This document shows positions 46,090-52,708 of a DNA stretch of 64,000 nt, piece after piece. A model generated the notes under the pieces. It ran no database searches and was not told the DNA's origin. It worked only from the letters and a program-made list of their open reading frames with translations. How positions within the stretch are numbered: the stretch's first letter is position 1; each line of letters opens with the position of its first letter. Origin of the DNA: Rhizobiales bacterium Ga0077525 (GTDB lineage Bacteria; Pseudomonadota; Alphaproteobacteria; Rhizobiales; Xanthobacteraceae); the NCBI GenBank assembly GCA_001464835.1, contig LNDS01000015.1, positions 110,429-174,428 of the forward strand, written 5' to 3'. A program made the translations under genes and the position numbers.

Positions 46090-46902
46090 TCAGCGTGCGA
46101 GGGAGCGTGCTGCGACTGCCCGGCTGAGCTGCGCAGCCAGGCTACGTTCGGTCAAAGCGCCGAATAAAAGCCCGATCGTGGCCCACAGCACGGCATGGAT
46201 TCCGAGCGAAGCAGCCCGGAAACGCCACAGCACAACGGAGGAGAACTGTTCCGGCACTTCATCCACTGACGGTAATCCGTATTGCACGATGGCGATGAAC
46301 ACGACGAAGGCCACACCAGCCAGGATCGCCGCGTTCCAAGTTCCCAATCGAACACGAAGGCGTTGCGCAAATGCCACCGCTAAGATCGCCGCGGTCACGG
46401 AGACCACGATCATGAGAAAATACAGCCCGGTTCGCGAGCCGATGGTATCCGCGCTTCCGACTGAAGGCGGGCTGGCCGGATATTTGATGTTGGGCACAAG
46501 CACAATCGCGACATAGGCGCCCAAGGCGAGCAGCGCTGCGGTCGCGCGCGCTCGGAGTTGGCCGACGCGACCATAAACAAAGGCAAAACACAGGGCGAAT
46601 AACCCGCCGATCGCCGCACCATAGACTACGATACCGGTCAGCAGACCGAAGCCGGATTGGGTTTCGCGGCTGACAAGTTCGGCCTCCGGCGCGTGTTCGC
46701 GCATGTGAACTTCAGCGGCGGCGTGTGTCGTGCCGTTGGCATGTGCTTCCACGTGCGCCGGCGCGTTCGTCTTGGTCATCAGCCCTTCGAACGCGATCGC
46801 GCGATCAACCTCCGGTTCACCGAAGATGCGCGCGAATCCGAATGCCAATAAACCCGCAACGGCGCCTACGAGCATGCCCCGCAGGAGAAGACTCCCGACC
46901 AT
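46090..46902 (-). CDS. cbtA: Cobalt transporter CbtA
   Basis: 270 residues from the ATG at 46902, with GGGGACC upstream. Typical CbtA start VGSLLLRGMLVGAVAGLLAF, about five transmembrane segments, and conserved FGEPEVDRAIAFE. The loop after the first helix is rich in His and acidic residues (HVEAHANGTTHAAAEVHMRE), a likely cobalt-binding site. CbtA forms an energy-coupled cobalt uptake system with the small subunit CbtB, encoded directly upstream (13 bp), supplying Co for the CobNST chelatase. Confidence 0.93.
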   Translation of the reverse strand: MVGSLLLRGMLVGAVAGLLAFGFARIFGEPEVDRAIAFEGLMTKTNAPAHVEAHANGTTHAAAEVHMREHAPEAELVSRETQSGFGLLTGIVVYGAAIGGLFALCFAFVYGRVGQLRARATAALLALGAYVAIVLVPNIKYPASPPSVGSADTIGSRTGLYFLMIVVSVTAAILAVAFAQRLRVRLGTWNAAILAGVAFVVFIAIVQYGLPSVDEVPEQFSSVVLWRFRAASLGIHAVLWATIGLLFGALTERSLAAQLSRAVAARSLAR

Positions 46903-46914
46903 GACGGTCCCCAC

Positions 46915-47127
46915 TCAGTGACAGGGAAAACCGAGAAGGTGGCGGCCATCGTGGACAAATTCGTGGACATACATGCCCGAGATGAGGGATTGGGCTCCCT
47001 GCTCGGCACCGACAAAATAGATGGCAAGCAGCAGAAGGAGGCCCCCGAACGCGGCCCAAGGCAACAGTTCACCGACCGGAATAGCGACCGGACGATCATT
47101 GGGAGCAAGAACAAAATCGGACATCAT
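46915..47127 (-). CDS. cbtB: Cobalt transporter subunit CbtB
   Basis: 70 residues from the ATG at 47127, with AGGAG five bases upstream. A single transmembrane helix (WAAFGGLLLLLAIYFVGA) is followed by the conserved His-rich end YVHEFVHDGRHLLGFPCH, the CbtB signature, probably a cobalt-binding site. It is the first gene behind the second cobalamin riboswitch and precedes cbtA, which matches the known cbtBA arrangement. Confidence 0.94.
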   Translation of the reverse strand: MMSDFVLAPNDRPVAIPVGELLPWAAFGGLLLLLAIYFVGAEQGAQSLISGMYVHEFVHDGRHLLGFPCH

Positions 47128-47169
47128 GGCATCTCCTGGGATTACGCGTCCCGTCCGTAAAATATTGGC

Positions 47170-47270
47170 CAATGGGAAGGGTCTGACTCCCGGACCGCCT
47201 TTGGGCGATTCCGGTCACAGCGGCGCGACCGTGCCGGAATTACACCGGCTTCCTATCCTATTGAGTTAAT
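47170..47270 (-). ncRNA. Cobalamin riboswitch upstream of cbtB
   Basis: On the minus strand the order is AGGAAGCCGGTGTAATTCCGGC (ending near 47233), GTCGCGCCGCTGTGACCGG, then CCGGGAGTCAGACCC, which corresponds to a shortened B12 box (about 47179-47192). The cobalamin-riboswitch core is clear although the B12 box departs from AGCCAGGAGACC. It lies about 45 bp before the cbtB start and would shut off cobalt uptake when B12 is plentiful. Confidence 0.85.
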
Positions 47271-47355
47271 TTAGAGTATCGGTGCGGTGACACGACTGTC
47301 AATGGGAGAGTGTCGGGCTGTACAAGCGTAAGCGTTCGTCCGGAGCACGATTTCA

Positions 47356-47913
47356 ATGCCTGCGCGTCTTACCTTGATCTGCCACGGAGCGACGGCGGCA
47401 ACGCGCGCGTCCGCCTTTCCGCTCGACGAACCGATCGAGGATGGCGTCGTGGACCAGGCCAAGAGGCTCGGTCCGTCGTTGCGACGCTGGGATCGCGCGG
47501 TGACCAGCCCCGCGCTTCGCGCGCGGCAAACCGCGGAGGCTCTTTCACTCAATGCCGTTATGCATCCCGCATTGCGCGATTGCGACTATGGCAACTGGAG
47601 CGGTCGCAAGCTCGCGGACGTTCAGTCGGAATACCCGGCAGAGGTTGCGGCCTGGCTCTCCGATCCCGGCGCCGCCCCGCACGGCGGCGAGTCGCTTGTG
47701 GGCCTGATGCTACGAGTCTCGGGTTGGATGGCTACCAGGTTGCACGACAATGGTCACACGATTGCGGTTACCCACGCATCGGTTATCCGTGCGGCTGTCG
47801 TCGACGTGCTGGGAGCGCCACGCGAGTCGTTTTGGCAAATCGATGTCGAGTCGCTTAGTCTTGTTGATTTACGCTCCGATAAGCGACGTTGGGCTTTGCG
47901 CGTATCCCAATAG
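47356..47913 (+). CDS. Histidine phosphatase family protein with CHG in place of RHG
   Basis: 185 residues of the phosphoglycerate-mutase-like fold. The N-terminal motif reads LTLICHGATAATRASAFPLD, where the usual Arg before the nucleophilic His is replaced by Cys; SPALRARQTAEAL, LRDCDYGNWSGRKL and the second His in VTHASVIRAAV are present. Within a B12 cluster it is the positional counterpart of alpha-ribazole phosphatase (CobC of Salmonella), but loss of the Arg could change or weaken phosphatase activity. It is transcribed away from cbtB and is the last gene before the island's right end. Confidence 0.8.
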   Translation: MPARLTLICHGATAATRASAFPLDEPIEDGVVDQAKRLGPSLRRWDRAVTSPALRARQTAEALSLNAVMHPALRDCDYGNWSGRKLADVQSEYPAEVAAWLSDPGAAPHGGESLVGLMLRVSGWMATRLHDNGHTIAVTHASVIRAAVVDVLGAPRESFWQIDVESLSLVDLRSDKRRWALRVSQ

Positions 47914-48574
47914 AGGCGATATCGTCGCCGATAGGTGGGATTGGCCGAATGGCCCCCAAAAGATGATCACCGGCCGGATATTTTTGGGGTTATCGCATAG
48001 CTACTTAGGCCAAGCGTATTAAATGTGTGAAGCGCATCATTTTAAAACATGATTTTGGCATCGGCTACCGCTTGCCCCAAATGCCGCCATCGTGCGATCG
48101 AGTGCACGCCTGTGAATGCTTGTGAGTTCTTTTGTGATTGCAAAGATGCGGGGAGGGACCTAAGTCACTCTCGGCTATTGCTGCGTCTTATGTTCATACG
48201 GCACGGCTAAGTGTCCGCCGATGCAGACGGACGATTCTTGTTGCTTATAAACGTTTCACTAATTGTCGACGCTAATTCCGAAGTTGGGAGTAAAACAGAG
48301 ACAACGCCAACGTGGCGGCGTTCAACTGGCGAAAATATCAGTAACACATACCGCCACATAGTCCCACATAATGCAGCCGTGCCAAAAGAGTGCCAAAACA
48401 CTCCTAAGCCATTAAAAAATAACGAGCGGAAGACCTCTTCCCAAGCCGTCGAACATCGCTCACAAGGGACAAGCAGAATCGAACCATCCCCGCGAACAAA
48501 AATATGAGTAGATATGTGAGTAGAGCTAGAATTGCGTGGCTACAAAACGTTGTAAATAGGGGTTTCTTTCGTTA
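47914..48574. other. Non-coding right flank of the island
   Basis: About 660 bases, A/T-richer than the surroundings, with no supported gene; a 98-codon frame at 48211-48507 has no recognisable features. 48349-48374 is an imperfect direct repeat of the bases just inside attL (19974-20000). GCCAAAAGAGTGCCAAAACA at about 48381-48400 looks like integrase arm sites. ATGAGTAGA (48504-48512) and ATGTGAGTAGA (48514-48524) repeat the sites upstream of the integrase. Confidence 0.6.
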
Positions 48575-48597
48575 GTTCGAGTGCGGCCAGGGCACCA
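48575..48597 (+). other. attR: degenerate copy of the tRNA-Leu 3' end
   Basis: 23 bases starting GTTCGAGTGCGGCC and ending GGGCACCA repeat 19947-19970 in the same orientation, with one C-to-G change and one G missing. No tRNA body precedes it. It marks the right boundary of the island. Confidence 0.75.
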
Positions 48598-48619
48598 ATC
48601 TTCCCGCGCTAGCTCAGGC

Positions 48620-48805
48620 CTATTGCCGCCGATCCGGATCGGCCGTCCCGCCTTGGGACTTGGGGTCGATCTGCTGCGTCTGTTGCGATGGCGGCGTCGT
48701 TTCGGGCAGCTGCGAGGGAGTTTCATTGGGCTTGCCGCTGATAAAAGCGCCCAACGCGACCGCGATCACCACCACAACACCGATAACAGCAAAGATCTTG
48801 TACAT
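48620..48805 (-). CDS. Small single-pass membrane protein
   Basis: 61 residues from the ATG at 48805. An N-terminal transmembrane helix (YKIFAVIGVVVVIAVALGAF) is followed by a short polar, Pro/Thr/Gln-rich tail (NETPSQLPETTPPSQQTQQ). The longer frame upstream overlaps the next small gene and is not used. It lies 13 bp after the 48-residue protein gene on the same strand, probably in one transcript. Function unknown. Confidence 0.6.
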   Translation of the reverse strand: MYKIFAVIGVVVVIAVALGAFISGKPNETPSQLPETTPPSQQTQQIDPKSQGGTADPDRRQ

Positions 48806-48818
48806 CGACGAATTCCCG

Positions 48819-48965
48819 TTAGAGGTCCTGTTTCTTGTTCTTTTCCTTCTCGACAACGTCGGGATCGGGGTGAAAGTTCGGGTCCTGCGAAGCCTGCCCC
48901 GGATGCTTCCATGGCTCGTGCGTGGCGGAGCCGCTTTTCTCAGTTTTGGTCTTGTCATCGCGCAT
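48819..48965 (-). CDS. Small hydrophilic protein, 48 residues
   Basis: A short frame beginning MRDDKTKTEKSGSATHEPWK, continuing HPGQASQDPNFHPDPDVVEK and ending KEKNKKQDL, with GAGGAAA upstream of the ATG at 48965. It is highly charged, without a signal or membrane segment. The ribosome-binding site, clean stop and tight spacing to the next small gene support it as real. No function recognised. Confidence 0.55.
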   Translation of the reverse strand: MRDDKTKTEKSGSATHEPWKHPGQASQDPNFHPDPDVVEKEKNKKQDL

Positions 48966-48995
48966 TGTCGTTTTCCTCGTCTGGGGCTAGCAGGT

Positions 48996-49040
48996 GTTCG
49001 GCGCCGCATGGCTCGTCAGCATTTTTGCCCGGCGCCGAAC
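48996..49040. repeat. 11-bp perfect inverted repeat
   Basis: GTTCGGCGCCG (48996-49006) and CGGCGCCGAAC (49030-49040) flank a 23-base spacer in the divergent region between the 48-residue gene and the DsbB-like gene. It could be an operator or an RNA hairpin; no T-run follows. Confidence 0.55.
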
Positions 49041-49159
49041 TGCCGATTCAACGCGCTGTCGCTGCCGGCGTTCCTGCGGTGTCCCGGTGAGCCGGGGTGT
49101 GTCGGTTGCCTTTGCGGCGCCCCAATGTGCCGTTTGATTACAGGCGGGCGTAAGGGGAC

Positions 49160-49702
49160 ATGAGAATCATGACGGAGCGTCAAACGCTGTTGCGCAAGGA
49201 TCCGGCCGCCGCCGCGGCCGCTGTCGTATTCGCCGTCGGCCTGGCGACGATGGGCGGGTTTTTCTTCTTCGAATACGTCCTCGGCTATCCGCCGTGTCCG
49301 CTCTGTCTCGACCAGCGCATGGCGTTTTACGTCAGCGTGCCTTTGGCCGCGCTGCTCTGGCTCGGCGCTAGTCACGGTGCCGCGCGCAAGGTGCTGCTGT
49401 TGGGCTTTGGCGCGATCGCTGCGCTGATGCTCTGGAATACCGGTCTGTCGGCCTATCACGCCGGCGTCGAATGGAAATTCTGGGCCGGTCCGGCCGATTG
49501 CTCCGGCCCGCTCAATTCGCTGGGCTCGGTCGGCGGATTGATGGAAAAATTGCAGAGCATCCGCGTCGTGCGCTGCGACGAAGCGGCGTGGCGGTTATTC
49601 GGCCTGTCGCTTGCCGGTTACGACGTGCTGGTGTCGCTGGTTTTGGCGGCGGTTGCCGGCCTCGGCGTCAAGGCGGCGTGGGCGCGGCCTGCCGAAGAAT
49701 AA
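49160..49702 (+). CDS. Disulfide bond formation protein B (DsbB family)
   Basis: 180 residues with four transmembrane segments. The redox pair is in GYPPCPLCLDQR (CxxC near residues 46-49) and a second pair is formed by ADCSGPLNSLG and RVVRCDEA in the periplasmic loop. DsbB reoxidises DsbA, passing electrons to quinone. Two ATGs nine bases apart (49160, 49169) could start it; AAGGGG lies just upstream. No dsbA is adjacent. Confidence 0.88.
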   Translation: MRIMTERQTLLRKDPAAAAAAVVFAVGLATMGGFFFFEYVLGYPPCPLCLDQRMAFYVSVPLAALLWLGASHGAARKVLLLGFGAIAALMLWNTGLSAYHAGVEWKFWAGPADCSGPLNSLGSVGGLMEKLQSIRVVRCDEAAWRLFGLSLAGYDVLVSLVLAAVAGLGVKAAWARPAEE

Positions 49703-49888
49703 AGCTGCACATAAAAACGATTACGGCCACGAAGGAGGGGCGCGGGTACATCCGCCGTCGCCTGCTTTTCGTGGCCGCCCGCTGCGGTTTCCCGCAAGCG
49801 CCGTGACGGAGCGCACAGTTTAGTGGACGCTCAACATCACCGTCAGAACCCAGATAGGGACGATTTGGTTCCATTCAAGGGGCAAACG

Positions 49889-50323
49889 TCACGCATCTTT
49901 CTGCGATGGCTCGTATCTCAAGATCCCCGCGACACCTGACACTGACACGCCCGTATCCTTGGGATGCCGCGCGCCCTCAAGCACTGGAACGCAGGCAAAA
50001 TCAAACGGGCTGACGCCTTCCAGGCAGGCGACATTGACGCCGATTTCGTCCGGCTTGGAGCGCCGGCGGTGATGCGTGTAAATCCCGCACACCGAGCAGA
50101 AATAATGCTCCGCCGTCCTGGTGTTGAATTGATAGAGGCTCAGGATTTCGGCGCCGCTGGTCAGGGTCAGATCGCCCAATCGCGCGCTGACGGCAACGGC
50201 GCCGCGCATCCGGCAGATCGAACAATTGCACCGGCGCGGTTCGTCGATGCCCTCGGATAATTTGACCGTGAAGCGGACGGCGCCGCAATGGCATGCGCCG
50301 TTCATCGTTTTCGATTCGCTCAT
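49889..50323 (-). CDS. GFA family (Mss4-like fold) zinc protein
   Basis: 144 residues from the ATG at 50323. Zinc-binding cysteines occur as ACHCGAVRF, RCNCSICRMRG and FCSVCGIYTHH, the pattern of the glutathione-dependent formaldehyde-activating (GFA) family. Members bind two Zn ions and act on glutathione adducts or have unknown roles; the name is not proof of formaldehyde activity. It stands alone on the minus strand. Confidence 0.85.
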   Translation of the reverse strand: MSESKTMNGACHCGAVRFTVKLSEGIDEPRRCNCSICRMRGAVAVSARLGDLTLTSGAEILSLYQFNTRTAEHYFCSVCGIYTHHRRRSKPDEIGVNVACLEGVSPFDFACVPVLEGARHPKDTGVSVSGVAGILRYEPSQKDA

Positions 50324-50369
50324 GTTCAATCCTGGATGGCGGCGGCGGATAACAACGACGGATCGGAAT

Positions 50370-50927
50370 CTACGGATCCAGTTCGGTATCCCAATAGAGA
50401 TAATCCAGCCAACTATCGTGCAGATAGTTCGGCGGAAACAGCCGGCCGTTGCGGTGCAAATGATGCACCGTGGGCTGGAACGGCATCTGCGACGGATACA
50501 TGCGCGCTTCCTGCATCGTCATGCTGCCCTTGCGCAGATTGCACGGCGAGCAAGCGGCCAGCACATTGTCCCAGGTGGTGTGGCCGCCGCGCGAGCGCGG
50601 GATCAGATGATCGAAGGTCAATTCGCTGCGCTCGCCGCAATACTGGCAGGCGAATCGGTCGCGCAGGAAAACGTTGAAGCGGGTGAAGGCCGGATGCGTC
50701 GAAGGCTTCACATAGGTCTTGAGCGACACGACGCTCGGCAGCTTCATCTCGAAACTGGGCGAGTGCACCGCGTGGTCGTAATTGGCGACGATGTTCACGC
50801 GCTCAAGGAAGACGGCCTTGATCGCGTCCTGCCAGGACCACAAGGACAGAGGGTAGTAACTCAGCGGCCGGAAGTCCGCATTGAGCACCAGGGCCGGAAA
50901 TCCAGCAGGCGAAACGTGCACATTCAA
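50370..50927 (-). CDS. HNH endonuclease
   Basis: 185 residues from a TTG at 50927, chosen because AGGAG lies seven bases upstream and the conserved part begins immediately (NVHVSPAGFPALVLNADF); a GTG at 50921 is possible. The HNH domain, FACQYCGERSELTFDHLIPR then GGHTTWDNVLAACSPCNLRK, has the zinc CxxC pairs and the DH metal/catalytic residues. This chromosomal HNH protein is widespread in Hyphomicrobiales; its substrate is unknown. No restriction-modification or phage genes are adjacent. Confidence 0.85.
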   Translation of the reverse strand: MNVHVSPAGFPALVLNADFRPLSYYPLSLWSWQDAIKAVFLERVNIVANYDHAVHSPSFEMKLPSVVSLKTYVKPSTHPAFTRFNVFLRDRFACQYCGERSELTFDHLIPRSRGGHTTWDNVLAACSPCNLRKGSMTMQEARMYPSQMPFQPTVHHLHRNGRLFPPNYLHDSWLDYLYWDTELDP

Positions 50928-51049
50928 AGTGACGCTCCTCAACCTCCTAAGGAACGCTGCCGCCACGCAGCTTGCCATCTACTAATAGTGCAGCATGACG
51001 GGCTTGTGAAGCCGGCAAGGGGCGCACTTTGGGGGCAACTGCCGGGCGG

Positions 51050-51733
51050 CTATTTCAGCGCCTTGAACTGTTTCGCGAGAAACTCGCCGCCGTGGCGCAG
51101 GCCTTCCTGGTCGATGCCGTGGCCGATGCCGGCCGAGATGTGCCACTGCGTCGGCACTTCCAGCGCCGCCAGCCCCTGCGACGCATGGAATACCGCCTGC
51201 ACCGGAATCATTTCGTCGCCGTCGCCATGCACCAGCAGCACGGGAGGCTTGCTGATGATCTCGGCGGCAAAGGCGTCTGGATCGGGGTCGGCGGGCAGCA
51301 CCAGCATGCCGGAAAATCCGACGATAGCGGCGGGCGCCGCGGCGCGGCGCAGGCCGATATGCAGCGCCATCATCGTGCCCTGGCTGAAGCCGACCAGCGC
51401 CAGCGCGGACGGCGGCAGACCGCGCCGTGTCAGTTCGGCATCGATGAAGGCGTTGAGCGCCGGACCTGCGGCATTCACCCCGAGCCAGCGCTCGTTCGGA
51501 TCGCGGAACGTCAGCGGGAACCACTCGCGGCCCATCGGCGATTGGCCGCACGGATTCGGCGCATGCGGCGAGACGAAGGCTGCGTCGGGCAGCAGGCTTT
51601 GCCAGGCGCGGCCGATATCAATCAGGTCGTTGCCGTCGGCGCCATAGCCGTGCAGGAAGACGACCAGTTGCTTGGCGGCGCCGGATTTCGGCTCAAGGCG
51701 GGGACCGTCGATTTTCTGGACGTCAGTTTGCAC
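51050..51733 (-). CDS. Phospholipase/carboxylesterase family hydrolase
   Basis: 227 residues, alpha/beta hydrolase. VVFLHGYGADGNDL is the oxyanion region, GFSQGTMMALH carries the nucleophilic Ser near residue 120, and VHGDGDEMIP with IGHGID supply Asp and His. The Abhydrolase_2 family hydrolyses lysophospholipids or short acyl esters. The start lies 11 bp inside the 3' end of the upstream AlkA gene, suggesting coupled expression. Confidence 0.87.
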   Translation of the reverse strand: MQTDVQKIDGPRLEPKSGAAKQLVVFLHGYGADGNDLIDIGRAWQSLLPDAAFVSPHAPNPCGQSPMGREWFPLTFRDPNERWLGVNAAGPALNAFIDAELTRRGLPPSALALVGFSQGTMMALHIGLRRAAAPAAIVGFSGMLVLPADPDPDAFAAEIISKPPVLLVHGDGDEMIPVQAVFHASQGLAALEVPTQWHISAGIGHGIDQEGLRHGGEFLAKQFKALK

Positions 51734-52496
51734 GGCGTACCCCTTTTCTTTTCCCGACTTTCTTAACAGCCTTGACGGGTTTCTTCACGGCCTTTGTCTT
51801 CTTGATCTGCGGCCAGTGTTTCCTGGCGCTGACCTTTGGCTTGGTGCTGGTGCCGACGCCAACGCCCTCGCGCTTCTTGACGACGTGATAATACGCCCAC
51901 ATCAAATGCGCGGCGACGCCGCGCCATGGCCGCCAGGCTTCGGCGATTTTAGTGAGCGCCTTGGCGTCCGGCCGCTTGCGCAAGTTCAGCGCGATGCGCG
52001 CGGCTTCCTGCACGGCAAGGTCGCCCGCCGGAAAGGCGTCGGCATGTCCAAGGCAGAACAGCAGATAAATATCGGCGGTCCACGGCCCGACGCCGTGCAG
52101 TCCGGTGAGCAGCGCATGCGCGGCGTCGGCGTCCATCTCGCCGACGGCGGTGAGGTCGATGGCGCCGGTCGAGACCGCCTTGCCGATTTCCTTGATCGAC
52201 TTGATCTTGGCATTGGAGAGGCCGAGCCGCTTGAGCTTGTCGCTCCGCGCACCGCGGACGGCATCGTGATGAAACGGCTCGAAGGCTGCGAACAGCCGCT
52301 CGCGGATCGCGGCGGCGCTGGCGACCGATAATTGCTGGCCGCAGACAATGGCGCACAAGCCGGCATAGCCGCCCTCGCGGCGGCGCAGGTTGAAGGCGCC
52401 GGCGGCTTCGGCGATCGCCGCCAGGCGCGGATCGAGTTTGATCAGCTCGACGAGCCCGGCCTCGAGGTCGCCTTGGGTGTGAAGGAAGTGGGTCAT
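51723..52496 (-). CDS. DNA-3-methyladenine glycosylase II (AlkA/HhH-GPD)
   Basis: 257 residues from the ATG at 52496; an upstream in-frame ATG at 52535 is less likely. The helix-hairpin-helix LTGLHGVGPWTADIYLLF near residue 128 and the catalytic Asp in DAFPAGDLAVQEA are clear. It excises alkylated bases from DNA. The last ~40 residues are very Lys-rich (KKTKAVKKPVKAVKKVGKRK), an extension likely to aid DNA binding. It overlaps the esterase gene by 11 bp. Confidence 0.88.
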   Translation of the reverse strand: MTHFLHTQGDLEAGLVELIKLDPRLAAIAEAAGAFNLRRREGGYAGLCAIVCGQQLSVASAAAIRERLFAAFEPFHHDAVRGARSDKLKRLGLSNAKIKSIKEIGKAVSTGAIDLTAVGEMDADAAHALLTGLHGVGPWTADIYLLFCLGHADAFPAGDLAVQEAARIALNLRKRPDAKALTKIAEAWRPWRGVAAHLMWAYYHVVKKREGVGVGTSTKPKVSARKHWPQIKKTKAVKKPVKAVKKVGKRKGVRRAN

Positions 52497-52541
52497 GTTT
52501 GCCTTGCGGCCAATCCTGATTTTAATTCCGTTCATCCCCGC

Positions 52542-52658
52542 CCGACATCGGGCCTGCCCGATGTCGGTAGTTTGATTGCCCAAGTCGGCTATAGCCGACT
52601 TGGGTTAGCGGGGATCCAGACTAAGCTGCATTTTCTGGATTCCCGCCTTCGCGGGAAT
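52542..52658. repeat. Cluster of three extragenic palindromes
   Basis: Three hairpin-forming elements in tandem: CCGACATCGGGC-CT-GCCCGATGTCGG (52542-52567), the perfect 26-base palindrome centred on GGCTATAGCC (52579-52604), and ATTCCCGC-CTTC-GCGGGAAT (52639-52658). They fill the divergent region between alkA and gluQ. They are of the same general class as the 1.8-kb element but differ in sequence. Confidence 0.8.
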
Positions 52659-52708
52659 GAGCGGAGTTTGCATTTGGCGTTTTACATCAATCTTGGCAAT
52701 CACAAATA

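Larger units (their letters stand above)
19947..48597 (+). mobile_element. tRNA-Leu-integrated genomic island carrying cobalamin biosynthesis
   Basis: The 3' end of tRNA-Leu (19947-19970) recurs at 48575-48597 in the same orientation with one substitution and one missing base. A tyrosine recombinase gene starts 163 bp inside the left end, and arm-like 11-bp repeats occur near both ends. Between them are a second, broken integrase, an extra tRNA-Gly and about 23 cobalamin/cobalt genes. The left 4 kb and the last 0.7 kb are visibly A/T-richer than the backbone, while the cob genes are GC-rich like it. No conjugation genes are present, so it is not self-transmissible as it stands. Confidence 0.8.

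Noticed and set aside
48466..48490. Sequence resembling the T-arm of tRNA-Gly on the minus strand (reverse complement of GGTTCGATTCT)
   Set aside because: Orientation is opposite to tRNA-Gly so it cannot be its direct-repeat attachment site, the acceptor part matches only with gaps, and T-arms share this core among many tRNAs.
48211..48507. 98-residue ORF in the island's right flank
   Set aside because: No ribosome-binding site, no recognisable domain, unusual composition, and it covers attachment-type repeats.
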